DNA from: a virus
Direction: 5' to 3' (one strand)
DNA length: 35,850 nt
Virus record (IMG/VR): IMGVR_UViG_3300047550_002227
Location: 1 to 35,850 of that record
Shown here: one piece after another, positions 27,747-35,850 of the stretch
How the letters are laid out: each line of letters starts with the position of its first letter
Numbering within the stretch: position 1 is the stretch's first letter
Program-made: the position numbers and the translations under genes
The notes under the pieces: model-generated
Seen by the model: only the letters and a program-made list of their open reading frames with translations
Database searches by the model: none
What the model was told of the DNA's origin: nothing

Positions 27747-30700
27747 ATGTCTAGTCCATCAAATCTATATGCTGAAAAAATATTTGCTGAACATCCACAA
27801 AGACTTTGGGCTTTGGATGATAAAGTAGATTATGTATCAATCATTAATAACTCGCACAGAGATTTTTCATCATGGGAGATAATTAATGGGTCTTCTGTTT
27901 CTACAACAGAATTTTTAGACACACCATTTCCAGAAAGCATAGTTAATAAGATAACTCCAGAAAGTTTAGAAGGAGAAACATTTTCGGTAACTTTAGAAAG
28001 TCCAGATATTATTAATGTTGATGATATTAATCAAACATTAAAAACATTTTCTATAGGTTCTTATTTTTATACTCAAAGCCCATATGTTTTGGGTGTGGAG
28101 TTAGGTTATAGATATTATGACTCAGTTTTAAGTTCTTATGTTGATGTGTTAAGACCCTACGATGTTGCAATCAGAGAAAGATGGATCTTTTTATCAGAAA
28201 CTTTTAGTCCAGATTTTGATAATTCTCAAATAAAAATTATAATTAAATTTAATTTTTTATTTGCAACTAATGACGTAAACGATTATTTAGTTTATTCAAA
28301 TGGTTTAACATTTGGACAATGGTCTGAAGAATTTCATTCTCATTCATTAGGCATAACAACATCTAGTTTGCCGTCAACTATTTCCTTAGAGTCTTCACAG
28401 GTTATCCCAGCAGATGCTTACGGATTAACCGAAGACTGTGGATATTATTTTTCTAAAGATAATGCTTTAGTTGCAAAAAATTCTGGCGTACCAATGGTTT
28501 TTGGTTCACAAAGTATTACAAAAATATATAACAATGATAATATGCCATCTTTAATTATTCCATCTTTAGGTATGCTTTCTGATTCTGGTAAGCATCAAGA
28601 TTATACTTTAGAATTTTGGCTAAGAACTAATAATGCATCAACAGAACAAAAAAGAATTATAGGTCCAATCGCATCTCAAGACGGTATATATTTGCATGGA
28701 CCATTTTTATTATTAAAAATAGATGATAAATATGGGTCTTATTATGTTGGTAAATGGGAAAGACCAATGCTTATGCATCTCAGATATACAAATAATCAAT
28801 TATCCCTATTATTAAATGGTGAAGAAATTATTACAATTACAATAAATTCTAACACAATATCCCTGCCTAGTGCATTTGATGAAAATAATAAAAGTCAAAA
28901 TTGGATAGGATTTTATGCATATGAAAAAATAGAGCCAATAGAAATAGATTGTGTTGCTATATATCCATATGTAGTCCCATCTATTGTTGCCAAAAGAAGA
29001 TTTGTGTTCGGCCAAGGAGTCCAGTACCCTCAAAATCTAAATTCAATATATGGGGGAGATTCTGTTTTGTTTGATTATTCTTTTGCAGACTATACTAAAA
29101 ATTATAATTATCCAGATTTAGGATCATGGAGTCAGGCATCAATAGATAATCTAATTATTGAAGATAATATGCTTACAATTCCAAATACTTTTATACCACA
29201 AATATTTACAAATAATTTTAATAAAAAAGAACAAGATATGTTTAATGACCAAAACTTATTGTCTGAAAATTTATATCTTTCTTTAAGGCCAAACAACTCT
29301 TGGAATTTAGTTAACTCATATATATACTTTGATAATTTTTCTTTATATAATCAAATAACAAAAGCAGTTTATGGGTTATTTGAAGTTCCAACCTCTTTTA
29401 CTGGAACACAGGTTTTGATGAGAATTGAAGACAATAATTCTAATTATTTTTCTATAGAATGTGTTAATGATAAAATTAAATATATATTAAAATATAATAG
29501 TGTTATAAAAGATATATATGAGTGTTCTAGAGTAAATGCACTATCTTCAACCAATTTAGATGACGGAGAACCTGGAGAAACTGAAAACATTATTTTTGCT
29601 GCAGGACTTGAATTAGATAAATTTAGCAACCATTTTGGAGACAATATAATATCATTTTTTACTAATCAGTCCACATTAAAGTTATATGTTGGAGGAACAA
29701 AAGAATTTGAAAAAACTTTTACTGGAAAAATTTATAAAGTTGGAATTTGTTCTGAAAAGAATTTATTAGACATTGATAACTTATTTAATGAAATAGGTGT
29801 TCCAGTAGACTATGAAAATATATTTGACTTATACGAACCAGGCATAGACTTTGACGGCGGATTATATAATCAAGATAATATAGGATGGAGTGATTCTATA
29901 GGAGAAACAAATCAACTATTATATGAAGATGAAAATGATATAACAATTCCAATACTTGAAAACTATAGTTATTCTCCATCATTGCCAGACTTAAGACTTT
30001 TAAAAGATCATACCCCTAGCGTGGGCATAATTCCTAAAAAATATTTTAATAAATTTTATTTAGATGCAACTGTATCTGGGTCATGGAAAGATTATGTTCC
30101 ATTGTCTTACTTTGGTCAAAACGTTGTAGATGAATATGGCAATCAAGTTTTTGAATTAGACTTTATTCAGTTTAATGTAAATTATCCAGCATCTGTTAAG
30201 TTTAAAGAAAGTGAAACAATAGATCCAAATGGATGGCCTTATTCAGAGTTATCTGCAGAATATTCTTTCCCACAGCAAAGGTCGTATGCTTCCTTAGACA
30301 ATTTCTTATATACTGGGTATTTGAATTATGAAGATTTACAACAAAAATCAATTAAGAAATATACATATGATACTTCAAATGAAATTGTTAAAACATATAT
30401 TACATTTGAATATTTAGAAGAAGGTGCAAATGCTGAAGAATCATTTTTTATAAGAAAAGAAGATGTTCCAAAAAATGGCGTAATTGAGCCAGGCAGCAAT
30501 TGGATAAATACAAAGTATGAGGTTGTAGATAATGTTATTATTTATCCACCTAGCGGAGTTAATTTTAATGATTTAGCAATAGTGTTACATATAGAGGTTG
30601 ACATAAATGGAATTAGATATAGTCCACTAAAAATTAAAAATTTACAGTTAGCATCACAGGCATTTAACTATAATGGAGCAAACAGCGTTGGGACAAGGTT

Positions 30701-31544
30701 TGGAGTTCCAGTTTATCCATATAAGTCTACAGGTTATTATTTTGATTACAAAACTAAAAATCCTTTTTCTATATATAAAGGTTCGTCTCCATATTTATAT
30801 TTGACAAGGGATTCTGGTTTAGAAATAAGAGGAAGTTATGATCCACTAATCAATCGTGGTGTTGCTTTATCAATCAATCCATCAAAAATACAAACATACG
30901 AGATTATGGCAATGCAAAGTTTAATAAGGTTTAATTCTGATTTTTTCCCTTATGCTCCAACACAAATAATGCAAATAAATGCAAAAAATAAAATTATCAA
31001 ATTGTATATGGTTGCAAACCACCCATCTGGTAAAAGAGCAAAGATATACGCTATTGATGGAAATACTGGTGGACTATACAATGCAATATCTTTTTATTTA
31101 AATGGAAAAATTGTTAAAGAACCAGTAATTAATATAAATGAATGGTCTTTACTTGGTATAGGATTTTCAGACATTTTAAATTTTAAGTCCTATACTGGAT
31201 CTATAATGATTAATGGTCCAATTATATTTAATGCTTTATCATATTATCAAACAACTAACTTACAAGAAGTTAAGAATGTTACAAAAAGACCTTGGGCTAG
31301 AGTTAGATTTTCTGCAGATGGCATATATGAATGGGAATATTGGAATGATTTTTATATGTGGGACGGTGTTTTGGTTCAGTCATCTAGCAGTTATTATGGC
31401 GTTGATCCTGAAGACCTATATAAGTCGTATACTGGCACCAATAAAATTATAATAGAAGATGACAGTGTTTTTGGTATTCAGGGTTACGAATATTCTATAT
31501 TTAAAGACGTAACCTGGCAATCACAAATATCAAACGCAGTATAA
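27747..31544 (+). CDS. giant LamG/lectin-like minor virion protein (1265 aa)
   Basis: Starts MSSPSNLYAEKIFAEHPQRLWALDD, an opening I recall from large actinophage minor tail proteins. Residues about 285-400 form a concanavalin A/LamG-like domain (DYTLEFWLRTNN ... WERPMLMHLRYTNNQLSLLLNGEE). A second lectin-like stretch (YTLEFW-like strands, KLYVGGTKEFEKTF) lies around 560-670, and a third beta-rich region near the C-terminus (MINGPIIFNALSYYQ). No membrane segment and no catalytic motif. Probably a tail-tip or baseplate protein binding cell-surface sugars. It is codon-biased to A/T. Confidence 0.65.
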   Translation: MSSPSNLYAEKIFAEHPQRLWALDDKVDYVSIINNSHRDFSSWEIINGSSVSTTEFLDTPFPESIVNKITPESLEGETFSVTLESPDIINVDDINQTLKTFSIGSYFYTQSPYVLGVELGYRYYDSVLSSYVDVLRPYDVAIRERWIFLSETFSPDFDNSQIKIIIKFNFLFATNDVNDYLVYSNGLTFGQWSEEFHSHSLGITTSSLPSTISLESSQVIPADAYGLTEDCGYYFSKDNALVAKNSGVPMVFGSQSITKIYNNDNMPSLIIPSLGMLSDSGKHQDYTLEFWLRTNNASTEQKRIIGPIASQDGIYLHGPFLLLKIDDKYGSYYVGKWERPMLMHLRYTNNQLSLLLNGEEIITITINSNTISLPSAFDENNKSQNWIGFYAYEKIEPIEIDCVAIYPYVVPSIVAKRRFVFGQGVQYPQNLNSIYGGDSVLFDYSFADYTKNYNYPDLGSWSQASIDNLIIEDNMLTIPNTFIPQIFTNNFNKKEQDMFNDQNLLSENLYLSLRPNNSWNLVNSYIYFDNFSLYNQITKAVYGLFEVPTSFTGTQVLMRIEDNNSNYFSIECVNDKIKYILKYNSVIKDIYECSRVNALSSTNLDDGEPGETENIIFAAGLELDKFSNHFGDNIISFFTNQSTLKLYVGGTKEFEKTFTGKIYKVGICSEKNLLDIDNLFNEIGVPVDYENIFDLYEPGIDFDGGLYNQDNIGWSDSIGETNQLLYEDENDITIPILENYSYSPSLPDLRLLKDHTPSVGIIPKKYFNKFYLDATVSGSWKDYVPLSYFGQNVVDEYGNQVFELDFIQFNVNYPASVKFKESETIDPNGWPYSELSAEYSFPQQRSYASLDNFLYTGYLNYEDLQQKSIKKYTYDTSNEIVKTYITFEYLEEGANAEESFFIRKEDVPKNGVIEPGSNWINTKYEVVDNVIIYPPSGVNFNDLAIVLHIEVDINGIRYSPLKIKNLQLASQAFNYNGANSVGTRFGVPVYPYKSTGYYFDYKTKNPFSIYKGSSPYLYLTRDSGLEIRGSYDPLINRGVALSINPSKIQTYEIMAMQSLIRFNSDFFPYAPTQIMQINAKNKIIKLYMVANHPSGKRAKIYAIDGNTGGLYNAISFYLNGKIVKEPVININEWSLLGIGFSDILNFKSYTGSIMINGPIIFNALSYYQTTNLQEVKNVTKRPWARVRFSADGIYEWEYWNDFYMWDGVLVQSSSSYYGVDPEDLYKSYTGTNKIIIEDDSVFGIQGYEYSIFKDVTWQSQISNAV

Positions 31545-31546
31545 TA

Positions 31547-31555
31547 TGGTATACT
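31547..31555 (+). promoter_or_regulatory. extended -10 promoter of the portal operon
   Basis: TGGTATACT, 7 nt before the ATG at 31563; a GTG at 31557 is in frame but would lie at or before the transcription start. Confidence 0.55.
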
Positions 31556-31562
31556 GGTGGTA

Positions 31563-31931
31563 ATGAAAAAAGAGATTCCTGGCCAAATTGGCAAAACACG
31601 AATTAAAGCAATCGACAAAATGTACGATTGGGGAATATACGTATGGAAAAAACAAAATGGAAAATGGTTTACAGATGGACAGGGAAACATTTTAAACATA
31701 CCATCTATGAAGGGTGATATTTCCAAGATAGCCGAACTAAAAAAGGCTGCAGCATATTATGGAGAGCCAGAGGGCGAGGCTATATTTTTCCCAGGACTAA
31801 ACCGTGTTACCGATGAAGAGTACGCAGAACAAAAGCAAAGAATGCTTGAGGGGCTAATCCCTAACCTCAACGATATGGGATCTGTTTATGATGCAAAACA
31901 AACTATTAAAAAGTATGGAGCACAAGACTAA
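31563..31931 (+). CDS. small protein preceding portal (122 aa)
   Basis: 122 residues from the ATG at 31563, predicted leaderless. A basic N-terminus (KKEIPGQIGKTRIKAIDKMY) is followed by a beta hairpin (YVWKKQNGKWFTDGQGNIL) and a long charged helix; ends in KKYGAQD. It overlaps the portal ATG by one base (TAATG). No family is recognised. Position suggests a head-assembly or packaging accessory; no terminase is visible in the window. Confidence 0.6.
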   Translation: MKKEIPGQIGKTRIKAIDKMYDWGIYVWKKQNGKWFTDGQGNILNIPSMKGDISKIAELKKAAAYYGEPEGEAIFFPGLNRVTDEEYAEQKQRMLEGLIPNLNDMGSVYDAKQTIKKYGAQD

Positions 31932-33517
31932 TGAGCGATCAAGAATTTTTTATTAATGCAAGAATTGATAATCCAGTAGATATACTTCAGCAGTTTAAAG
32001 AAGAAGATCCATTTAAAAAGTCTTGGACCGAATTAAAGAATCTAGTCGGATTAGACAATAATTTTAAGCGCAGAGCAGGAAGACTGGCAGAAAAAGCAGT
32101 CGCTCCAGAGAACATGACGGGGTATCTAAACAATGCTAAAGCACAACCAACAGGTATAGATGGAGCACAATCAAAAGAGATCAATCCTGGTTCGGTATAC
32201 AGAAATGCTTATGGTTTGTTTGATGTCATTACACCACCATGGAACCTTTATGAATTAGCAAATTATTATGATACATCTTTTGCAAATCATGCTGCTATTG
32301 ATGCAAAGGTTGAAAATATAGTTGGTTTGGGATATGACTTTGAGGTTTCTCCAGCGACAATGCTTCGTCTTGAGTCTAATCAAGATAAAGAGCAGGTAGG
32401 AAGAGCAAGAAATAGAATTGAAAGAGCAAAGATTGAACTACACGCATGGCTAGAGTCATTAAATGATAACGATTCATTTACTACAACTATGGTTAAGATT
32501 TATACTGATATGCAAGCAACAGGAAATGGATATCTAGAAATAGGCAGGACTACACGTGGGGAGATAGGATATGTTGGACATATACCTTCTACAACAATGC
32601 GTGTTCGTCGTTTGCGTGATGGATATGTTCAGATAATTGGACAAAAGGTAGTTTATTTCCGTAATTTTGGCGCCAAGAATGCAAATCCAATTACTGCTGA
32701 TTCAAGACCTAATGAAATTATTCATTTTAAACAATACTCACCTCTAAATACTTTTTACGGAGTTCCCGATATACTTTCAGCAATCAATTCTTTACACGGA
32801 GATCAGTTAGCCTCACAATATAATATTGATTATTTTAGCAATAAGGCTGTTCCAAGATATGTGGTGACGCTAAAGGGTGCTAGGCTTTCTGCTGATGCAG
32901 AAGATAAGATGTTTAGATTCTTGCAAACAAACCTTAAGGGGCAATCACATAGAACGCTGTACATACCGCTTCCTGGAGATTCTGATACAAATAAAGTTGA
33001 ATTTAATATGGAGCCAATTGAAAATGGTGTACAGGAAGGTTCATTTGAAAAATATCGTAAACAAAATCGTGATGATATTTTAATTGCACATCAGGTACCG
33101 CTATCTAAAATTGGTGGTGGAGAGTCTGGAGGAATAGCAGCAGCACTTGCACAAGATCGTACATTTAAAGAGCAGGTTGCAAGACCAGCACAAAGAGAAC
33201 TTGAAAAAACATTAAATAGAATTATTAAAGAAAAGACTGATATTTTAGTTCTTAAGTTTAATGAACTAACCCTAACTGATGAAAATGTACAGTCTCAAAT
33301 ACTTGAAAGATATGTAAAGAATCAAGTTATGCTTCCAAACGAAGCAAGAAATATTCTTGGACTTCCACAACGGGAAGGAGGGGATGAGCCTTTCCAGCCA
33401 AAACCACAGGATACCGCAACTAGAGCACGGGACGGAGAAAGAATGAATAATCAATCAGACAGTACCGCAACAGTTGCTGGTAGAAACCCAAAAGGTGAAG
33501 GCAGATCAACCGAGTAG
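31931..33517 (+). CDS. phage portal protein
   Basis: 528 residues. Features of the HK97/SPP1-like portal family: YDTSFANHAAIDAKVENIVG (stem entry), MQATGNGYLEIGR, HFKQYSPLNTFYGVPDILSA with the family G-P-L/-YG-P turn, YFSNKAVPRYVVTLKG, and IAHQVPLSKIGGGESGGIAA near 380-400. The C-terminal 50 residues are polar and disordered. It forms the dodecameric DNA gate at the capsid vertex. The protease and capsid genes follow in the usual order. Confidence 0.9.
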   Translation: MSDQEFFINARIDNPVDILQQFKEEDPFKKSWTELKNLVGLDNNFKRRAGRLAEKAVAPENMTGYLNNAKAQPTGIDGAQSKEINPGSVYRNAYGLFDVITPPWNLYELANYYDTSFANHAAIDAKVENIVGLGYDFEVSPATMLRLESNQDKEQVGRARNRIERAKIELHAWLESLNDNDSFTTTMVKIYTDMQATGNGYLEIGRTTRGEIGYVGHIPSTTMRVRRLRDGYVQIIGQKVVYFRNFGAKNANPITADSRPNEIIHFKQYSPLNTFYGVPDILSAINSLHGDQLASQYNIDYFSNKAVPRYVVTLKGARLSADAEDKMFRFLQTNLKGQSHRTLYIPLPGDSDTNKVEFNMEPIENGVQEGSFEKYRKQNRDDILIAHQVPLSKIGGGESGGIAAALAQDRTFKEQVARPAQRELEKTLNRIIKEKTDILVLKFNELTLTDENVQSQILERYVKNQVMLPNEARNILGLPQREGGDEPFQPKPQDTATRARDGERMNNQSDSTATVAGRNPKGEGRSTE

Positions 33518-33542
33518 TATACACAGGTTTTTCCACAATTTA

Positions 33543-33571
33543 TTAACATTTGTATAAAAAGGCTCTATAAT
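33543..33571 (+). promoter_or_regulatory. promoter TTAACA-17-TATAAT
   Basis: Good -35 and -10 with a 17-nt spacer, 10 nt before the ATG at 33582; no ribosome site, so a very short leader. Serves the protease/scaffold and capsid genes. Confidence 0.65.
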
Positions 33572-33581
33572 ATATTCTAGT

Positions 33582-34952
33582 ATGACTATATCTAAAGGCC
33601 ATTGGGCAACCAACGGCGACTCAGTAAGACTTTCCCTTCCATTTGCGAAGGTTGATAAAGAGAGACGTATCGTCTCAGGTTTTGCATCCCTTGATAATGT
33701 TGATAAACAAGGAGATATAGTTACAGCAGAAGCATCAATGAAAGCATTTTCTGAATTTCGTGGAAACATTCGTGAAATGCATCAACCACTTGCTGTTGGT
33801 AAAATGGTTAACTTTAAAGCAGATAGATATTTTGATCCAGAATCTAAAAAGTTTTATTCAGGTGTTTTTGTTTCTGCGTATGTATCTAAGGGCGCACAAG
33901 ATACATGGGAAAAAGTTTTAGACGGCACATTAACAGGATTTTCTATTGGTGGTCGTATGAATAAATGGGATGATGGATATGATGAGAAATCAGATTCCAC
34001 AATTAGAATTATTAAAGATTATGACCTTGTAGAGTTGTCACTTGTTGACTCTCCAGCAAATCAATTTGCTAATATTATGCAAGTTGAAAAAGTAGACGGA
34101 GTGCCGATTGTTAAAGGTCAAGATGTTGAATTAGAAAATGTTTTTTATGATGAAGAGTCTGGCATTGTTATGGTATCAGATCAGGAATCTGTTGCAAGTC
34201 CAATTAATGGTAATCAGATGAAAAATATAGGGTTCGTTGAAAAAACGGATAATGAAAAAATGGATATAGTCAAATTCTTAGTTGATAGTGCTAAAGGCAT
34301 GAATGCTTCTAAGATAACAGAGGAGGAAAATCCTATGGCAAAGAAAACAAAGACTGTTGAAGAAACAGTTGAAGTAACTAAGTCAGAAGAGATCGCTCCT
34401 GTTGCTGAAGAAACTCTTGCAGTTGAAACTGAAAAGGCAGACGTTGTTGAAGAAACAACTGAAAAGACAGACGTTGTAGAAACAACAGAAGTTGCCGAAA
34501 CAGAAAAGGCTGCAGCACCATCTGGAGCATCTAAAGAGGAAGAAGATTCCGAAGAAGATGCAAAAGAAGATGAAGAAGAGATGAAGGCAAAGAAGAAGTC
34601 AGATGAAGTAGTTGTTGACGCAATTGCTGAAATTAGAGAAACTATTACATCGGCCTTTAGCGATCTTTCAAATACTCTTAAGTCCTTGCAGGCTGAAGTA
34701 GAAGTACTAAAGTCTACCGCAATTGACAAGGAGACAGTAAAAAGTTCGTTTGATGCAGTCGCCAGAGATATCGCTGCAACTAATGAACGATTCAGTGAGT
34801 TTGGAAAGCGTGTTGACGCAGTAGAAGCAGATACAGCATTCCGAAAGTCTGGCGATCTAGGCGAGATCGTTCAGGATCGACCACAGGAAACTATGGTTGA
34901 AAAATCCTTATGGGGCGGACGTTTCCTCAAAACAGCCGACTTATTTAATTAA
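33582..34952 (+). CDS. prohead protease fused to scaffold-like domain
   Basis: 456 residues. The first 170 are an HK97-type (S78-like) maturation protease: VSGFASLDNVDKQGDIV, REMHQ with catalytic H67, GTLTGFSIGGR with S121, and YDLVELSLVDSPANQ as the final strand. From about 245 on the protein is highly acidic (runs of EEDSEEDAKEDEEE) and then coiled coil (EVEVLKSTAIDKE...), like a capsid scaffold. Such protease-scaffold fusions guide capsid assembly and are digested at maturation. An internal start (34335) probably yields scaffold alone. Confidence 0.85.
   Translation: MTISKGHWATNGDSVRLSLPFAKVDKERRIVSGFASLDNVDKQGDIVTAEASMKAFSEFRGNIREMHQPLAVGKMVNFKADRYFDPESKKFYSGVFVSAYVSKGAQDTWEKVLDGTLTGFSIGGRMNKWDDGYDEKSDSTIRIIKDYDLVELSLVDSPANQFANIMQVEKVDGVPIVKGQDVELENVFYDEESGIVMVSDQESVASPINGNQMKNIGFVEKTDNEKMDIVKFLVDSAKGMNASKITEEENPMAKKTKTVEETVEVTKSEEIAPVAEETLAVETEKADVVEETTEKTDVVETTEVAETEKAAAPSGASKEEEDSEEDAKEDEEEMKAKKKSDEVVVDAIAEIRETITSAFSDLSNTLKSLQAEVEVLKSTAIDKETVKSSFDAVARDIAATNERFSEFGKRVDAVEADTAFRKSGDLGEIVQDRPQETMVEKSLWGGRFLKTADLFN
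34335..34952 (+). CDS. nested in-frame scaffold protein
   Basis: Within the protease gene, AGAGGAGG lies 8 nt before an in-frame ATG (codon 252 of the long frame), the best ribosome site in the neighbourhood. It would produce a 205-residue acidic, coiled-coil protein without the protease domain, MAKKTKTVEETVEV..., analogous to lambda Nu3 within gene C. This gives free scaffold in excess over protease. The evidence is the ribosome site and the domain boundary falling at this spot. Confidence 0.65.
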   Translation: MAKKTKTVEETVEVTKSEEIAPVAEETLAVETEKADVVEETTEKTDVVETTEVAETEKAAAPSGASKEEEDSEEDAKEDEEEMKAKKKSDEVVVDAIAEIRETITSAFSDLSNTLKSLQAEVEVLKSTAIDKETVKSSFDAVARDIAATNERFSEFGKRVDAVEADTAFRKSGDLGEIVQDRPQETMVEKSLWGGRFLKTADLFN

Positions 34953-34975
34953 GTACAAAACTCGGAGGTGACAAT

Positions 34976-35850
34976 ATGTCGGAAGAAATAAAGAAAAACC
35001 AGCCAGGAGAATCAGGCCAACTCGGTGGAACAACACCAGGTCTTTATCAGGCACAAGGTGCATTTGCATCTGGTTCTGATGCAGGCTCAAATATCCCTGG
35101 CAATTATACTGATGGTGGCGTTCTTGGAAATGTTCCAAACGCAAACCTAGGTCTTACAACAGGACCAAATGCAGTAAATCCTTCAGGTGAGGCTGGAAGC
35201 GGTATCCTACGCCCTGAACAGGCACAGCGTTTCATTGATTACGTTTGGGACGCTACAGTTCTCGCCCAGGATGGTCGTCGTGTCACAATGAGAGCAAACA
35301 CCATGGAACTCGAAAAGATTAACGTGGGTGAACGAGTAATTCGTTCTGCTGCTCAAGGTGTCGGTGACTACACTAACACTGGTGCTACATTCAGCAAAGT
35401 TGAACTTACAACCAAGAAGATTCGTCTAGATTGGGAAGTTACTGCTGAAGCACTCGAAGACAATGTTGAGGGGGCTGCGCTTGAAGATCATCTAGTTCGC
35501 TTGATGACAAACGCATTCGCTAATGACATTGAAGACCTCGCTATTAATGGCGATGGTTCAACTGGAAACTTCCTTTCAATTATGAAGGGATTCGTCAAGA
35601 AGCACAAGGACAATGGAGATTCGCATGAAGTTGCGTTGACTGTTGCTGATAATGCTTGGACACCAGAAAAGATGCAAGAGATTATTCTAGGCATGCCACG
35701 TAAGTATCGTGCTCTTAAGAATAACCTCAAGTTCTATGTAGGTACAGACACATTTGCTGGTATCGTTAAGCATAACGGTACTCTTGCTGATGCAATTGCT
35801 GAAGCAATGGGTAATCGTGTTGCTGGTACTGCTGCAAACCGTCAAGCATA
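34976..35850 (+). CDS. major capsid protein, HK97-like fold (3' end outside window)
   Basis: 291 residues visible from the ATG at 34976 (CGGAGGTG 6 nt upstream). A Gly/Asn-rich N-terminal arm of about 75 residues is followed by LRPEQAQRFIDYVWDATVLA, the usual N-terminal helix of phage capsid proteins. Then come VTMRANTMELEKINVGERVI, a strand pair with E-loop-like KKIRLDWEVTAEALEDN, and TNAFANDIEDLAINGDGS, all usual in HK97-fold capsids of actinophages. Codons such as CTC, AAG, CGT and AAC are commoner here than in neighbours, as expected for a highly expressed protein. The frame is open to the window end. Confidence 0.88.
   Translation, partial: MSEEIKKNQPGESGQLGGTTPGLYQAQGAFASGSDAGSNIPGNYTDGGVLGNVPNANLGLTTGPNAVNPSGEAGSGILRPEQAQRFIDYVWDATVLAQDGRRVTMRANTMELEKINVGERVIRSAAQGVGDYTNTGATFSKVELTTKKIRLDWEVTAEALEDNVEGAALEDHLVRLMTNAFANDIEDLAINGDGSTGNFLSIMKGFVKKHKDNGDSHEVALTVADNAWTPEKMQEIILGMPRKYRALKNNLKFYVGTDTFAGIVKHNGTLADAIAEAMGNRVAGTAANRQA

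Noticed and set aside
34214-34729. 171-codon minus-strand Ser-rich frame
   Set aside because: Antisense of the Glu-rich scaffold region; composition artefact.
1-35850. tRNA genes, integrase, repressor, terminase
   Set aside because: None could be supported by reading both strands; terminase probably lies outside the window.

Overview
The window looks like part of a tailed double-stranded DNA phage (Caudoviricetes). It carries an HK97-type portal, a prohead protease with a scaffold-like tail, the start of a major capsid protein, many collagen-like and fibre-like virion proteins, a lysozyme-fold lysin, a class II ribonucleotide reductase and many tiny phage genes. There is no integrase, repressor, rRNA or tRNA. 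The sequence is AT-rich by eye. A Gp88-like protein, a 'PNGGSS' holin-like protein, a 'NHYPPVP' protein and a 'CPIGKW' zinc protein are of kinds I associate with phages of Actinobacteria. A low-GC aquatic actinobacterial host is therefore an inference, not something the sequence proves.

Region 1 (1-5.5 kb) holds small early-type genes in two divergent arms. Leftward genes run from about 3.8 kb to the start; rightward genes run from 4.09 kb. Between them (3814-4085) lie divergent promoters, a DnaA-box match, a short hairpin and short repeats, which is origin-like. Six transcription units share an unusual promoter, TGTCAGT - 9 nt - TAggAT, with ordinary ribosome binding sites. Many of the proteins are mini zinc ribbons. 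The rightward arm ends in a strong intrinsic terminator (5137-5172).

Region 2 (5.5-10 kb) is mostly leftward. It encodes three 2OG-Fe(II) oxygenase-like proteins, an SGNH hydrolase, a possible DHH-like phosphoesterase, a zinc protein and a small membrane protein.

Region 3 (10.3-23.6 kb) is a long rightward array of virion appendage genes: three small beta-sandwich proteins, two collagen-like proteins, several fibre proteins with coiled coils, and two extraordinary proteins ending in long aromatic repeats (units like FSPFGVFG and FSFTPAFAV). One of those also has a PASTA and a thrombospondin-1-like domain; the other has three FnIII-like domains. A leftward lysin interrupts the array at 16 kb.

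Region 4 (23.6-27.7 kb) holds two more oxygenase-like paralogues, a zinc mini-protein, a monomeric B12-dependent ribonucleotide reductase and a prolyl-hydroxylase-type oxygenase.

Region 5 (27.7-35.85 kb) holds a 1265-residue lectin-like protein, a small protein, portal, protease/scaffold with a nested in-frame scaffold start, and the first part of the capsid gene, which runs off the end.

From 5.2 kb on, and also at 0.67 kb, promoters switch to an extended -10 form (TGn-TATAAT). Often this sits exactly 6 nt before the ATG, which predicts leaderless mRNAs; in three cases it overlaps the stop codon of the previous gene. The most interesting system is the pairing of six oxygenase-like enzymes with collagen-like and proline/phenylalanine-repeat fibre proteins, which suggests virion proteins that are hydroxylated.
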